Positions 18,085 to 25,917 of a stretch of 32,524 nucleotides of DNA are shown piece by piece (position 1 is the stretch's first letter; every line of letters starts with the position of its first letter). This stretch comes from Euryarchaeota archaeon UBA438. GTDB taxonomy: Archaea > Thermoplasmatota > Poseidoniia > Poseidoniales > Thalassarchaeaceae. The position numbers were made by a program, and so were the translations under genes. The notes below the pieces were generated by a model. The model saw only the letters and a program-made list of their open reading frames with translations. It searched no databases and was not told the DNA's origin. The stretch is from assembly GCA_002504435.1 (NCBI GenBank), contig DAQP01000027.1, positions 1 through 32,524 of the forward strand, in the 5' to 3' direction.

Positions 18085-19350
18085 GTGGACACTTCTGGCC
18101 CTTACACTGTGGCCGACATAGGCCTAGCGGAAGCTGGAGGTCTGAAGGTTGACTGGGCCAGGGGTAGAATGCCCGCATTAGCGGCACTGCGGGCCAAGGC
18201 AATCCAAGAAAGGCCGTTGGAGGGCCAGAGAATCGCCGGATGCCTTCACGTAACAAAGGAGACCGCCGTCTTGATCGAGACCCTAGCGTCGGCCGGAGCC
18301 GAGATTTCTTGGTCGGGGTGCAACCCCTTGTCGACCCAGGACGACGTCGCAGCGTGGCTAGCATCTCAGGGGTACTCCATACACGCTTGGCACGGTCAGG
18401 ATAACAAGGGGTTCTACGACTGCATAGACAGGACCTTGGAAATGTCCCCTACCCTCACCCTCGACGATGGCGCAGATCTGATTTACAGGGTCCACTCCGA
18501 GTTCCGAGACCTAGCGAGGGAGATAATCGGGGGAACAGAGGAGACCACGACAGGCGTCCACAGGCTCCGTGCCATGGCGGACGCAGGAGAGCTTCTCTAC
18601 CCGGTTATCGCTGTCAATGACGCCGAGACTAAGTGGGACTTCGATAACGTCCATGGGACGGGGCAGTCAACTCTAGACGGAATAATCAGGGCTACCAGCG
18701 TACTACTCGCTGGAAAGACATTCGTTGTCGCTGGATATGGGCACTGTGGAAGGGGGCTCGCCTCAAGGGCTAGGGGCATGGGGGCCAACGTGGTCGTTAC
18801 TGAAATTGACCCGATTCCAGCACTGAAGGCAGTGATGGATGGTTTCAGAGTGATGAAAATGGACGATGCGGCGAAAATAGGCGACATCTTCTGCACTGCC
18901 ACCGGAATGAAGGACGTGATAGTCGCGAGGCACTTCAGCTCGATGAAGGATGGCGCTATAGTCTGCAATACCGGGCATTATGACTGCGAGGTAAGCATCT
19001 CTGACCTTGAAGAAATGTCCGACGACGTCCGGACGATAAGGGAGAACAACGAGGCATTCTCGATGAGGGATGGTCGCACACTCCACCTCCTTGCCAGGGG
19101 TAGGCTGGTGAATCTGGCCTCCGCTGAGGGGCATCCCAGTGAGGTAATGGACATGTCCTTCGCGAACCAATTCCTAGCTCTATGTCGGTTGGCATCAGAG
19201 GGCGATTCATACGGCAATAAGGTGTATGATATCTCGCCGGATCAAGACAGGGATCTAGCTTCTCTGAAATTAGAAGCATCGGAAGTGCAGATCGACGAAC
19301 TAACCGCAGAGCAGATCGAATACCTCTCTGACTACAGTGCCGGAACTTAA
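18085..19350 (+). CDS. ahcY: S-adenosylhomocysteine hydrolase
   Basis: Cleaves S-adenosylhomocysteine to adenosine and homocysteine, which keeps methylation reactions running; cytoplasmic, NAD-dependent. 421 residues, close to the usual archaeal length. Visible motifs are CLHVTKETAVLIETL (substrate domain), SGCNPLSTQDDVAA, TTTGVHRL, AVNDAETKWDFDN with the catalytic Lys and Asp, GTGQSTLDGI, and the NAD Rossmann motif VVAGYGHCGRG near residue 217. The C-terminal DMSFANQFLAL block is also present. The start is GTG at 18085, preceded by a purine-rich AAGGGG. It follows the giant surface protein by 35 nt but shares no obvious function with it. Confidence 0.96.
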   Translation: MDTSGPYTVADIGLAEAGGLKVDWARGRMPALAALRAKAIQERPLEGQRIAGCLHVTKETAVLIETLASAGAEISWSGCNPLSTQDDVAAWLASQGYSIHAWHGQDNKGFYDCIDRTLEMSPTLTLDDGADLIYRVHSEFRDLAREIIGGTEETTTGVHRLRAMADAGELLYPVIAVNDAETKWDFDNVHGTGQSTLDGIIRATSVLLAGKTFVVAGYGHCGRGLASRARGMGANVVVTEIDPIPALKAVMDGFRVMKMDDAAKIGDIFCTATGMKDVIVARHFSSMKDGAIVCNTGHYDCEVSISDLEEMSDDVRTIRENNEAFSMRDGRTLHLLARGRLVNLASAEGHPSEVMDMSFANQFLALCRLASEGDSYGNKVYDISPDQDRDLASLKLEASEVQIDELTAEQIEYLSDYSAGT

Positions 19351-19359
19351 CATCCAACT

Positions 19360-20337
19360 TCAGGGAAGCTCTAACTCCCACTTCGAAGGCATCTTCTCTC
19401 CCGACTCTACGATTAGCGCCACCCTCTCTTGTATTGCTGGCATCTTGTTCTGGATTAGGGAAGAGTAAAGCTTGCTGCTCCTGATTACAGGCGGTATGCA
19501 CACCTTTCCAGTCGAGGTTTCGAAGTCAATCGCCCTCTCCAAGTCTAAAGCATGCCTATTCACCCTCTGCAGCATGCCCATGGTCAGGCGGCTAATCAGA
19601 ATGATAGAGGATAGGAGAATCAAGAACACGATGGCGAATCCCCATGTTGAGTTTCCAAAAGCCATCATTCCAATGACGCCGATGAAGAATGAGAATGGTG
19701 CAACGAACAGGAATAGCCAAAGAGTCTCAGAAACCGGCTTCTTGTCCTTTAGCATCTCCACTTTCGACCAACGCGGATGCTTGGGCTGCTGCGGCTTGAA
19801 AATCTCATCCGATTCCAATTTTGTTGCTCGGGCGACTGTCTGACTCACCCTCTCCATCCTGACTCTATTGCCTCCATCAACAGCATCCATTTCAGGTGAA
19901 AACAGCTCCTCTAGAAGGTCTGCACACCCCTCATAGTACCCCATCCTGGTTAGTATGGCTATCTGCTCGATGAGGGGGGTTGTCTCTGTCGGCTCGACAT
20001 CACGCCTCCTCTCCCACCACCCCAGTGCATCCTGGAGCATTCCGAGGTGATCTACCATCAATGTCCCTCCAAGGTCCCATGCTCTTCGATTGTCGGGATC
20101 CAACTCGGTAACTTTCATCAGGGCGCTCATCGATTTCGAGGCCTGTTTTAGATCAGGCATCTCTTGCTTCCCCCGGGAAACAGGTGGCAACTCCATCCTA
20201 GCTACCATCATCCATGCATCGGAATGAGTCGGATCAATGTGTACCACATCCCGACTTAGCTCCAGGGCCCTATCCCTGTCGCCGGACTCCTCTGCCTCTA
20301 TTGCATCGAGCCAGAGTGTTCCCGCGTTCTTGGCCAT
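19360..20337 (-). CDS. TPR-containing membrane protein, function unknown
   Basis: 325 residues. The N-terminal about 180 residues are TPR-like helices (DAIEAEESGDRDRALELSRDVVHIDPTHSDAW; KVTELDPDNRRAWDLGGTL; YYEGCADLLEELF). Two hydrophobic helices follow (about 208-255; LWLFLFVAPFSFFIGVIGM and GFAIVFLILLSSIILIS), then a basic C-terminal domain of about 70 residues. The TPR would face the cytoplasm. The gene converges on ahcY with a 9-bp gap between stops. It lies 63 nt after the GSDH-like lipoprotein gene on the same strand and may be the last gene of that operon. No specific family was recognised. Confidence 0.8.
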   Translation of the reverse strand: MAKNAGTLWLDAIEAEESGDRDRALELSRDVVHIDPTHSDAWMMVARMELPPVSRGKQEMPDLKQASKSMSALMKVTELDPDNRRAWDLGGTLMVDHLGMLQDALGWWERRRDVEPTETTPLIEQIAILTRMGYYEGCADLLEELFSPEMDAVDGGNRVRMERVSQTVARATKLESDEIFKPQQPKHPRWSKVEMLKDKKPVSETLWLFLFVAPFSFFIGVIGMMAFGNSTWGFAIVFLILLSSIILISRLTMGMLQRVNRHALDLERAIDFETSTGKVCIPPVIRSSKLYSSLIQNKMPAIQERVALIVESGEKMPSKWELELP

Positions 20338-20400
20338 GAATATCCCGGGGCGCTATTTGGCTTGAAGGATGCGCAAGAATCAGTTAGAAACTATCTCGAA

Positions 20401-21630
20401 TCAACTTATTCTGAGAATCTCTCCTGTCCAATGGAATACTAGCAACTCCCCTTCCGGGCCCTCTCCAAAGCCGACAATCATTCCTCCGCTGTAGCCCACC
20501 AGTGTCTCCTCCCAAATTTGCCCCCCTTGGTCCGACTTCAGGAGCCATATTGCACCCGTGCAGAAGTCCCCATACAGGTACCCTTCCTGGAGCACCTCTG
20601 GCCCCCAGTCCATCCAGTAACCCCCTGTAATTGAGCAGTTTCCGTTTTGGTGTGGGTAAGCAAGTACGGGGTCAACATAACTCGAATCAGACATCTCCAG
20701 AGCTTCGGAGCAACTCGCTCCCTCGAAGGAATGGTAACCCTCCTTTTCCGCCCATCCTAAATTGGCCTTCTCGTCGATAGTAACGAGGTTGACCTCCTCC
20801 CAGCAATTCTGTCCAACATCTGCTATCCAGAGCCTTCCCTCAGCATCCAGATCAAAACGCCAGGGGTTTCTCAGTCCATGATGCAGGACTAATGGGTTCT
20901 CCGAAGAGTCATTGATTGCAGGCACTACCTCCCCGTTTTCCAACTTGAAAAACAGAATAGCCCCTAACTCGGTGGAATTGTCCTGCCCGTTTGATTCGGG
21001 GTCGTTTGCACTCCCGCCATCTCCTATCCCCCAGAGAAATCCTCCATCGCCCGCATGCAATAGGAATCCTCCGTTGTGATTCCTGTATGGTTGTTCGACC
21101 TTCTTCAGTACCGTGATATTCTCCACGTCAATCTTCGCATTATCTTCACCAACAGTGGCATATGAAAGAACCAAATCAGATTGATTATCCCCCTCGCAAA
21201 CCCCATCTTCAACATAAGAGAGAAGCACCATATGGGGATCATCCGTGAATGCGAGGCCGAGAAGTCCCTGCTCCATGTGGCATCTGCTAACTAGGCTACT
21301 CAGGTCAGCCACGTCCTCAAGATTATCACCATCCCATGATTTGATGAATCCACTCAGGTACACTATCCAGAGATTCCCATTAGATGGATTGATCAGCGAA
21401 TGATGAGGTGTATCGAACCCCTCTATGAATAAGTCACAATCCAGGCTCACAGAATCGCCGATTTCGGCCCCCTCTCTGAGATCCGCGAGATTTTGGAGCG
21501 CGCCTTCGTCCAAATTGCACTCATTTTCACTGGGGTCCGGCCAATCAAACCCATCATCTGAATCAGCCGATAGGCAGCCAACTGGAAATGTTGAGAGCAA
21601 CACTACCAATGCAATCGGAAGAACCCTCAT
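20401..21630 (-). CDS. Secreted GSDH-family beta-propeller lipoprotein (sorbosone/glucose dehydrogenase-like)
   Basis: 409 residues. The N-terminus is a lipoprotein signal (ALVVLLSTFPVGC; lipid-modified Cys at 19), so the protein is outside and membrane-tethered. The rest matches the GSDH (PQQ-dependent sugar dehydrogenase-like) propeller: NHNGGFLLHAGDGGFLWGIGDGG, QDNSTELGAILF, LRNPWRFDLDAEGRLWIADVGQNCWEEVNLV, GGYWMDWG and GYLYGDFCTGAIW. Family members oxidise sugars with PQQ, or bind ligands without catalysis (as in HHIP). Paired Cys suggest disulfides. It lies 17 nt after the PhnD-like gene and is almost certainly in its transcript, so it should be controlled by the operator at 22744-22759. 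Whether it binds PQQ cannot be judged by eye. Confidence 0.88.
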   Translation of the reverse strand: MRVLPIALVVLLSTFPVGCLSADSDDGFDWPDPSENECNLDEGALQNLADLREGAEIGDSVSLDCDLFIEGFDTPHHSLINPSNGNLWIVYLSGFIKSWDGDNLEDVADLSSLVSRCHMEQGLLGLAFTDDPHMVLLSYVEDGVCEGDNQSDLVLSYATVGEDNAKIDVENITVLKKVEQPYRNHNGGFLLHAGDGGFLWGIGDGGSANDPESNGQDNSTELGAILFFKLENGEVVPAINDSSENPLVLHHGLRNPWRFDLDAEGRLWIADVGQNCWEEVNLVTIDEKANLGWAEKEGYHSFEGASCSEALEMSDSSYVDPVLAYPHQNGNCSITGGYWMDWGPEVLQEGYLYGDFCTGAIWLLKSDQGGQIWEETLVGYSGGMIVGFGEGPEGELLVFHWTGEILRIS

Positions 21631-21647
21631 CAGAACTCCTTTGCAAT

Positions 21648-22718
21648 TTATGAGAAATAGGCCTGAATGCCTGGTACGTTCGAAACCGCTGCTCCGTATG
21701 TACCTAGGTGTTCGTCTGCGCTAGTGGCCACCATTCCATCGGTGTTCAGTAAGTCACTCAGAATCTCTCTTCCCTCAGCATCATCATTCAGTGCGATCAG
21801 CGCGTCCTGTATTAGGGCGATAGTCTCGGCATCCATGTTGTCAGGGTTGTAAAGAGCTGGATGGCTTGGTGCCTGCCCGAATGAAGGAAGCATTACCAAA
21901 TCGTCCAGATCCATGCACCAATCATCACCATCAGCAATCCCGTCATCATTCTCGTCACAATACAAACGGTAAGCTGTGTCCTTTGTCAGAGCAACATCTC
22001 CATGACCAGTCATCATGCACTTCATCGCCCCCTTGTAGCCTGAGTACTGTGTACCTCCCTCGGGGATGCTGGAGTCCTTGTGGAAGAAGTTAGTCACCGT
22101 GTCTCTCAGAGACTCGATCTTTTCAGGATCGCCCTCTACTTCTGCATAGCCGTTACCGATGAGATACCCCATTGGTATCAGCATGCCAGCGCTTTTCAGC
22201 CAGCCAGTGTGGCAAGACTTCTTTCCTTCCATAAGTGCGAATGGATCCGTGTCTGGGTCATCATCAAGATGTGCGGCCGCTATGTCTGAATCGGCCTTAA
22301 CCCAAGCAGCAGCGTTGTAGTAAGTCCTTCCATCAGACTTCCATTCTGCCGCGAGAACATCCAGATCGTACACCTCCCATGCTAGCCATGCAGCTGCGCC
22401 GTCTACAAACCCGATATCGGCATTCCCTTTGTCAATCGCCTCAATGGTGCCACCTGAATTAGTAACCGGGTAAATCTCAACCTCCATCCCCGTAAGGGAA
22501 CTCATTTTGTCCGCAAGGTGCTGAGGGTTTTTGTCCCAGATCAAGTATGTGTCCTGAACCTGGAAAGCTATTGTGATGCAGTTCTCATCATCTTCGCACT
22601 GGTCATAGTTGACATCGAAAATGAGATACAGGACAGCAGCTGATACAACTATCCCAGCCATCAGAAATGCCTTGTTTGCCATCGCCCAATCAGTAATCTC
22701 CGCTCTCTTCATGGGCAT
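21648..22718 (-). CDS. Membrane-anchored PhnD-like ABC substrate-binding protein
   Basis: 356 residues. An N-terminal TM anchor (about 15-36) replaces a cleavable signal. The rest is a periplasmic-binding fold of the phosphate/phosphonate-binding (PhnD-like) group: NADIGFVDGAAAWLAW, YNAAAWVKADSDIAAAHLDDD, the loop SCHTGWLKSAGMLIPMG, and AVSNVPGIQAYF. At the PhnD anion motif STSG this protein reads CHTG. Four cysteines (C169, C234, C254, C268) recur at matching spacing in both domains of the 711-residue protein. A DENDDGIADGDDW loop between C254 and C268 looks calcium-binding. The start ATG (22718) is about 25 nt after an AT-rich box that abuts the iron-box-like palindrome, so the mRNA is probably leaderless. 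No permease is encoded beside it; it may serve the ABC transporter at 29.6-31.2 kb. Confidence 0.87.
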   Translation of the reverse strand: MPMKRAEITDWAMANKAFLMAGIVVSAAVLYLIFDVNYDQCEDDENCITIAFQVQDTYLIWDKNPQHLADKMSSLTGMEVEIYPVTNSGGTIEAIDKGNADIGFVDGAAAWLAWEVYDLDVLAAEWKSDGRTYYNAAAWVKADSDIAAAHLDDDPDTDPFALMEGKKSCHTGWLKSAGMLIPMGYLIGNGYAEVEGDPEKIESLRDTVTNFFHKDSSIPEGGTQYSGYKGAMKCMMTGHGDVALTKDTAYRLYCDENDDGIADGDDWCMDLDDLVMLPSFGQAPSHPALYNPDNMDAETIALIQDALIALNDDAEGREILSDLLNTDGMVATSADEHLGTYGAAVSNVPGIQAYFS

Positions 22719-22743
22719 GTCGAGAAACAGCCCTGAGATAAAA

Positions 22744-22759
22744 TTTAGGGTAGCCTAAA
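22744..22759. promoter_or_regulatory. DtxR/IdeR-like operator upstream of the PhnD-like gene (copy 1)
   Basis: TTTAGGGTAGCCTAAA is a palindrome with arms TTTAGG/CCTAAA and a 4-bp centre. It sits in the 49-bp gap between the GDPD stop and the PhnD-like start. It touches the AT-rich ATTTTAT (minus strand) that is the probable TATA box, so a bound repressor would block transcription. The half-site TTAGG matches that of DtxR/IdeR iron regulators. Confidence 0.7.
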
Positions 22760-22767
22760 CTCTCTTT

Positions 22768-23343
22768 CTACAAGCCAAAGAACCATCTCGGACCAGCGAA
22801 AATCCATCCTAATTTGGTCCTGGAGGCCACAAACAAGTCAACACGGTGTCTTCCGACCCTTACCACATTCACCTTTGCCTCATCGAATTCGGCCCTCCAC
22901 TTATCTCTCGACTCTGGGGGGAATATTTCCTCGAATCTTTCAGGGGTAGCCATGACTTTCCAGCGCCTTTTTGCGGACAGGGTATTGATGACTTCTGTCC
23001 TGGCTTTATCACTAGCGATTTGTTTGATTTCAACGACTACCGGCTCTTCCCTCCCCTCGAGCTCTGTTGCCACCTCTCGGAAGGTCGGGATTCTGATACC
23101 ACTCTCCCTCCCCGCCTCCTCAATGTCGGAGAATCTCATTTTCCGAGTTTCAAACATCGTTCCATTCACGTCGATCTCATCGTCGTGGAAGACAAAGAGA
23201 ACACCGTCGGAAGATTCTCTTATGTCAAATTCCCAATATCTGAAATTGGGCTCGGAAGCAACTTGAATTGAGCCCCTAAGTCCTTCTAGGGTATTCTCAA
23301 GAATAGTTCCGGAGGCCCCTAGTCTGTGCCCGGGATTCTTCAT
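22768..23343 (-). CDS. Glycerophosphodiester phosphodiesterase-like protein (short)
   Basis: 191 residues from ATG 23343 (a TTG at 23346 adds one). Motifs of the GDPD TIM-barrel are present: GHRLGASGTILENT (catalytic His-Arg and Glu), WEFDIRESSDGVLFVFHDDE (Glu, Asp and the second His), RIPTFREV, and VVVEIK. These enzymes hydrolyse glycerophosphodiesters to glycerol-3-phosphate and an alcohol. The protein is about 40-60 residues shorter than usual; the last barrel strands seem replaced by a divergent end (FAGPRWFFGL), so activity is less certain. No signal peptide is seen. It follows gar1 by about 20 nt on the same strand and is probably co-transcribed with it. Confidence 0.8.
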   Translation of the reverse strand: MKNPGHRLGASGTILENTLEGLRGSIQVASEPNFRYWEFDIRESSDGVLFVFHDDEIDVNGTMFETRKMRFSDIEEAGRESGIRIPTFREVATELEGREEPVVVEIKQIASDKARTEVINTLSAKRRWKVMATPERFEEIFPPESRDKWRAEFDEAKVNVVRVGRHRVDLFVASRTKLGWIFAGPRWFFGL

Positions 23344-23363
23344 CAAAACCCACCATTCGAAGA

Positions 23364-23807
23364 CTATCTTCTCCCACGCCCTCTTGAGTGACTTTTCCTG
23401 TGGCCACCTCTTCCATGGCCTTTGTTGTGCCCTCTATGGCCCCCTCCTCGCCCCTTCTTGCTACGGTCCCATTTCTTAGGTCCGGGAGATCTCCCTCCAT
23501 CGCGCCTCGACCCATCCCTTCTTACGCTCCTTCCTCTATTTCCGGACTGGCGTCTACGGTCCTTTGGACGGCCCCTGGGTGCTACTTCAACTGGCGAACC
23601 TATTGCCCTCTTGGAATCAACCCCATCGAATATTGGGTGTATGTGGACGAGTCCCGAATCCACTGGCCCAATCACACTGTCGACCCTTCCTAGAACCTTG
23701 CCCCCACTGACCCTAATCGTGTCTCCGAGATTCGGTGACCGACCTTCGAATGAGGCCAATAGTCCTCCCATATGTGAGATATCTGTGACCCTGCCGGAGA
23801 AAGCCAT
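23364..23807 (-). CDS. gar1: H/ACA RNA-protein complex component Gar1
   Basis: 147 residues. The N-terminal about 75 residues match the Gar1 beta-barrel: GRVTDISHMGGLLASFEG, LGDTIRVSGGKVLGRVDSVIGPVDSGLVHIHPI. Gar1 works with Cbf5, Nop10 and L7Ae in RNA-guided pseudouridylation. The second half is a highly basic tail rich in Arg, Gly, His and Lys, with RGGGHRGHNKGHGRGGH-type stretches. It resembles the RGG tails of eukaryotic Gar1 rather than the usual tail-less archaeal form. The start ATG (23807) is three bases after the stop of the large secreted protein gene, so it is likely in the same operon. Confidence 0.85.
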   Translation of the reverse strand: MAFSGRVTDISHMGGLLASFEGRSPNLGDTIRVSGGKVLGRVDSVIGPVDSGLVHIHPIFDGVDSKRAIGSPVEVAPRGRPKDRRRQSGNRGRSVRRDGSRRDGGRSPGPKKWDRSKKGRGGGHRGHNKGHGRGGHRKSHSRGRGRR

Positions 23808-23809
23808 GC

Positions 23810-25795
23810 TCAGTCACTCCTCCTTCTATAGATGAGTGCAGCGAAAGCGGAAACCATTGTAGCCCAAATTCCCGGTGCGGGAAGGGATGCCTCCGTTTCT
23901 TCCACGGGTTCAGCTGGAACCGGTTCGGGTTCTTGAAACAGTGCGGAGTTATCCACGACCTGGGAGATAACGGAGCATTTGTTCGATGCATCACACCCTT
24001 GCACCTCTACTGTATGGGCACCCTCGTCCCATAGGGAGAAATCAATCATGGGCGTTGACCAAGAATTTCCCGAAACACTGACCGAACCTGCCGCAGACCC
24101 GTCAATCCTCATCGTGAATGAGACGGACTCACCATCTGGGTCGCTGAATTGCCCTTGCATCGACCACATCGATCCATCCCAACTGGAGTCTGATATCGAT
24201 AAAAGAGGAGGAGAGCTCTCCTTGGAAATCCCTAGATCATATGACCCAGTCATGTGGTAAGAGCCATCTCCCTGGGCCGAGATAGCGACCAAAACGGCTC
24301 CCGGGACCATGTCCGAGCTGGGAGCCATGATGGTCGTCTCATCCGATAGCAAGGTAACTTCAGAACTCTGGGAAGAGCCATCCTGCAAAAGTGAGACCAC
24401 CACTTCTAGTTCTGGCCATTCGCCATTTGGAGTCAGGGTTATCGAATGGGGGTCCGAGAGAACCTGCGAATCGGTTGAAACCGTGAAAGGGACCCCAAGG
24501 TGCCAAGTTCTGTTTCCTGATGATTGCATTGCGGAGTCGACCGCCTCGCACGTAACTTCCTGTGCTTCCCCAGATGGAATTAGTGCCATCAAAGACTTGT
24601 CATTACCTTCGGATAATTCCAATGAAGGATCAGCTGTGCATTGGATGTTCAATGAGGAAACCCCCGACTCATCAGTGAACCATGTAGAGACTGAAGACCA
24701 CTCCGCCCATGTGGATAGCCCTGGGTGGGGAGAAGGGAACCATGACCCGTCCGCTGGCGCAGATGAAGTCCATTGCGGAGGGTCATCCACTGGAACAGGC
24801 AGAGTAGTGAAGTCGAAGAACAGGTCTTCCCCTTCTGGCCAGTCCTCACTCCATCCGTTTGGAGTGAGCTTGAGTGTAAGGCTCCCGTCATCGTTGGTGA
24901 CAAGTTCGAAGCTCGAGGAGCCATCACCTATGCAACCGCCCCTAACAGGGGCCTGACCGCCCGCAGTCGACTCATTGAGGCCTACGTCTCTGCCCTCGCA
25001 TTCGTCCCACATGTCCAGGCGTAGCCCCTCGTCAATTGGGAATCTGAAGTCCAAACTTGCTCCAGACATGTTCGACGCATTGAATGCCAAAGTGAAGCTA
25101 TCGGGGTTGGAGACTCCCGGTATCGTCATTGTCGCGTTCAGCCAAAGCTGCACACGGCATTCATCTACGTTTTCAGAGGAGGGGATGGACGTATCGCAGT
25201 CTCTGTCCTGATCAGGGATAACTGGGACCTCCTCGCAATCTCCCCCAATGGACGAAGTGCACCCCCTTATCTGGGAGTGCCTGGGTGGGACGATGTTGAA
25301 CTCCTCGATCATCACTCCGTCCTCCTCCCAGCTGGTGTTTTTCCAGTCGATCCCAACGCCCCCTCTGTGCGCGGGCCCATCCCTGAGTCCAATTCTAGTC
25401 AGCGTGTGCTCAATGCACTGGCTCGCTAGGGCACGGAAGAACTCCCTCTCATCAGTAGAGAACCACTCGTCCCCTCCCTTGTTCGGGTCGATAAGCTCCA
25501 TGAATTCATCCATCGACACTCGGAGGTCATCAGCCAGAGTGTGATTCACCCAAGCAACAGCTCTCACTTCCGCAGATTCCCAATCATCATCAACTATCAC
25601 ATCGAAAGTTGCCGCTGAATACTCAAACATGTTCTCGAAGGTAATTGATCCGCATTGCTCCTCTAGACTCCCTCCTCCTCCGAGCTGTTCCATTCTAAGT
25701 GAATCATCACTTAGGTGGCTTCCAGTGTCATGGATAGGGATGTAAGTGAATGCCATTGAGAGCACTACTGCGATGGAGGCAACCACGGCCCGCAT
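23810..25795 (-). CDS. Secreted surface protein with C-terminal PAPG/TM/Arg sorting-type anchor
   Basis: About 661 residues from ATG 25795 (MRAVVASIAVVLSMAFTYI reads as a signal peptide). ATGs at 25807 and 25834 are in frame, but the predicted transcription start lies inside them. The N-terminal half (to about residue 300) is Cys-containing and of unknown fold, with a DPNKGGDEWFSTDE stretch that may bind calcium. The second half looks like two or three Ig-like domains (PPQWTSSAPADGSWF; PPLLSISDSSWDGSMWSMQG; WDEGAHTVEVQGCD). A Pro/Glu-rich stalk leads to LPAPGIWATMVSAFAALIYR-RRSD, a tripartite end (short motif, hydrophobic helix, Arg cluster) like those handled by archaeosortases. It diverges from the FEA1-like gene across a shared iron-box-like operator, so it may be iron-regulated. 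Function unknown. Confidence 0.85.
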   Translation of the reverse strand: MRAVVASIAVVLSMAFTYIPIHDTGSHLSDDSLRMEQLGGGGSLEEQCGSITFENMFEYSAATFDVIVDDDWESAEVRAVAWVNHTLADDLRVSMDEFMELIDPNKGGDEWFSTDEREFFRALASQCIEHTLTRIGLRDGPAHRGGVGIDWKNTSWEEDGVMIEEFNIVPPRHSQIRGCTSSIGGDCEEVPVIPDQDRDCDTSIPSSENVDECRVQLWLNATMTIPGVSNPDSFTLAFNASNMSGASLDFRFPIDEGLRLDMWDECEGRDVGLNESTAGGQAPVRGGCIGDGSSSFELVTNDDGSLTLKLTPNGWSEDWPEGEDLFFDFTTLPVPVDDPPQWTSSAPADGSWFPSPHPGLSTWAEWSSVSTWFTDESGVSSLNIQCTADPSLELSEGNDKSLMALIPSGEAQEVTCEAVDSAMQSSGNRTWHLGVPFTVSTDSQVLSDPHSITLTPNGEWPELEVVVSLLQDGSSQSSEVTLLSDETTIMAPSSDMVPGAVLVAISAQGDGSYHMTGSYDLGISKESSPPLLSISDSSWDGSMWSMQGQFSDPDGESVSFTMRIDGSAAGSVSVSGNSWSTPMIDFSLWDEGAHTVEVQGCDASNKCSVISQVVDNSALFQEPEPVPAEPVEETEASLPAPGIWATMVSAFAALIYRRRSD

Positions 25796-25859
25796 ATGCG
25801 CTTCCATGGGATATCTTGGGAGCCCCCGTCCCATGACTCTATCGCATGTAAAATTAGAG

Positions 25860-25875
25860 TTTAGGGTGCCCTAAA
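25860..25875. promoter_or_regulatory. DtxR/IdeR-like operator between the divergent surface-protein and FEA1-like genes (copy 2)
   Basis: TTTAGGGTGCCCTAAA is the most symmetric of the three copies (7-bp arms around TG). It lies beside the AT-rich GTAAAATTA (25848-25856), which could act as a TATA element for either strand. One bound regulator could therefore control both divergent genes. The arms and the 16-bp length match the copies at 22744 and 29550. Confidence 0.75.
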
Positions 25876-25917
25876 ACTGATAAGCAAGTCTCGACCCGCC
25901 CACGAAATGAGGATAAT

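Noticed and set aside
17828..18364. Minus-strand open frame of 178 codons
   Set aside because: It spans the end of the giant surface gene and the start of ahcY, both strongly supported on the plus strand.
22814..23266. Two plus-strand frames of 141-150 codons
   Set aside because: Both are antisense to the GDPD-like gene, which carries the conserved HR, ENT and HD motifs.
22768..23343. GDPD-like gene as a pseudogene
   Set aside because: It is short, but the catalytic motifs are intact and no internal stop or frameshift is seen.
24309..24956. Plus-strand open frame of 215 codons
   Set aside because: It is antisense to the secreted protein at 23810-25795, which has a signal peptide, Ig-like domains and a C-terminal anchor; the Ser-rich translation is typical of a shadow frame.
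25796..25834. Upstream ATG (25834) as start of the secreted surface protein
   Set aside because: It adds 13 residues before a good signal peptide and lies upstream of the transcription start predicted from the AT-rich box at 25848-25856.
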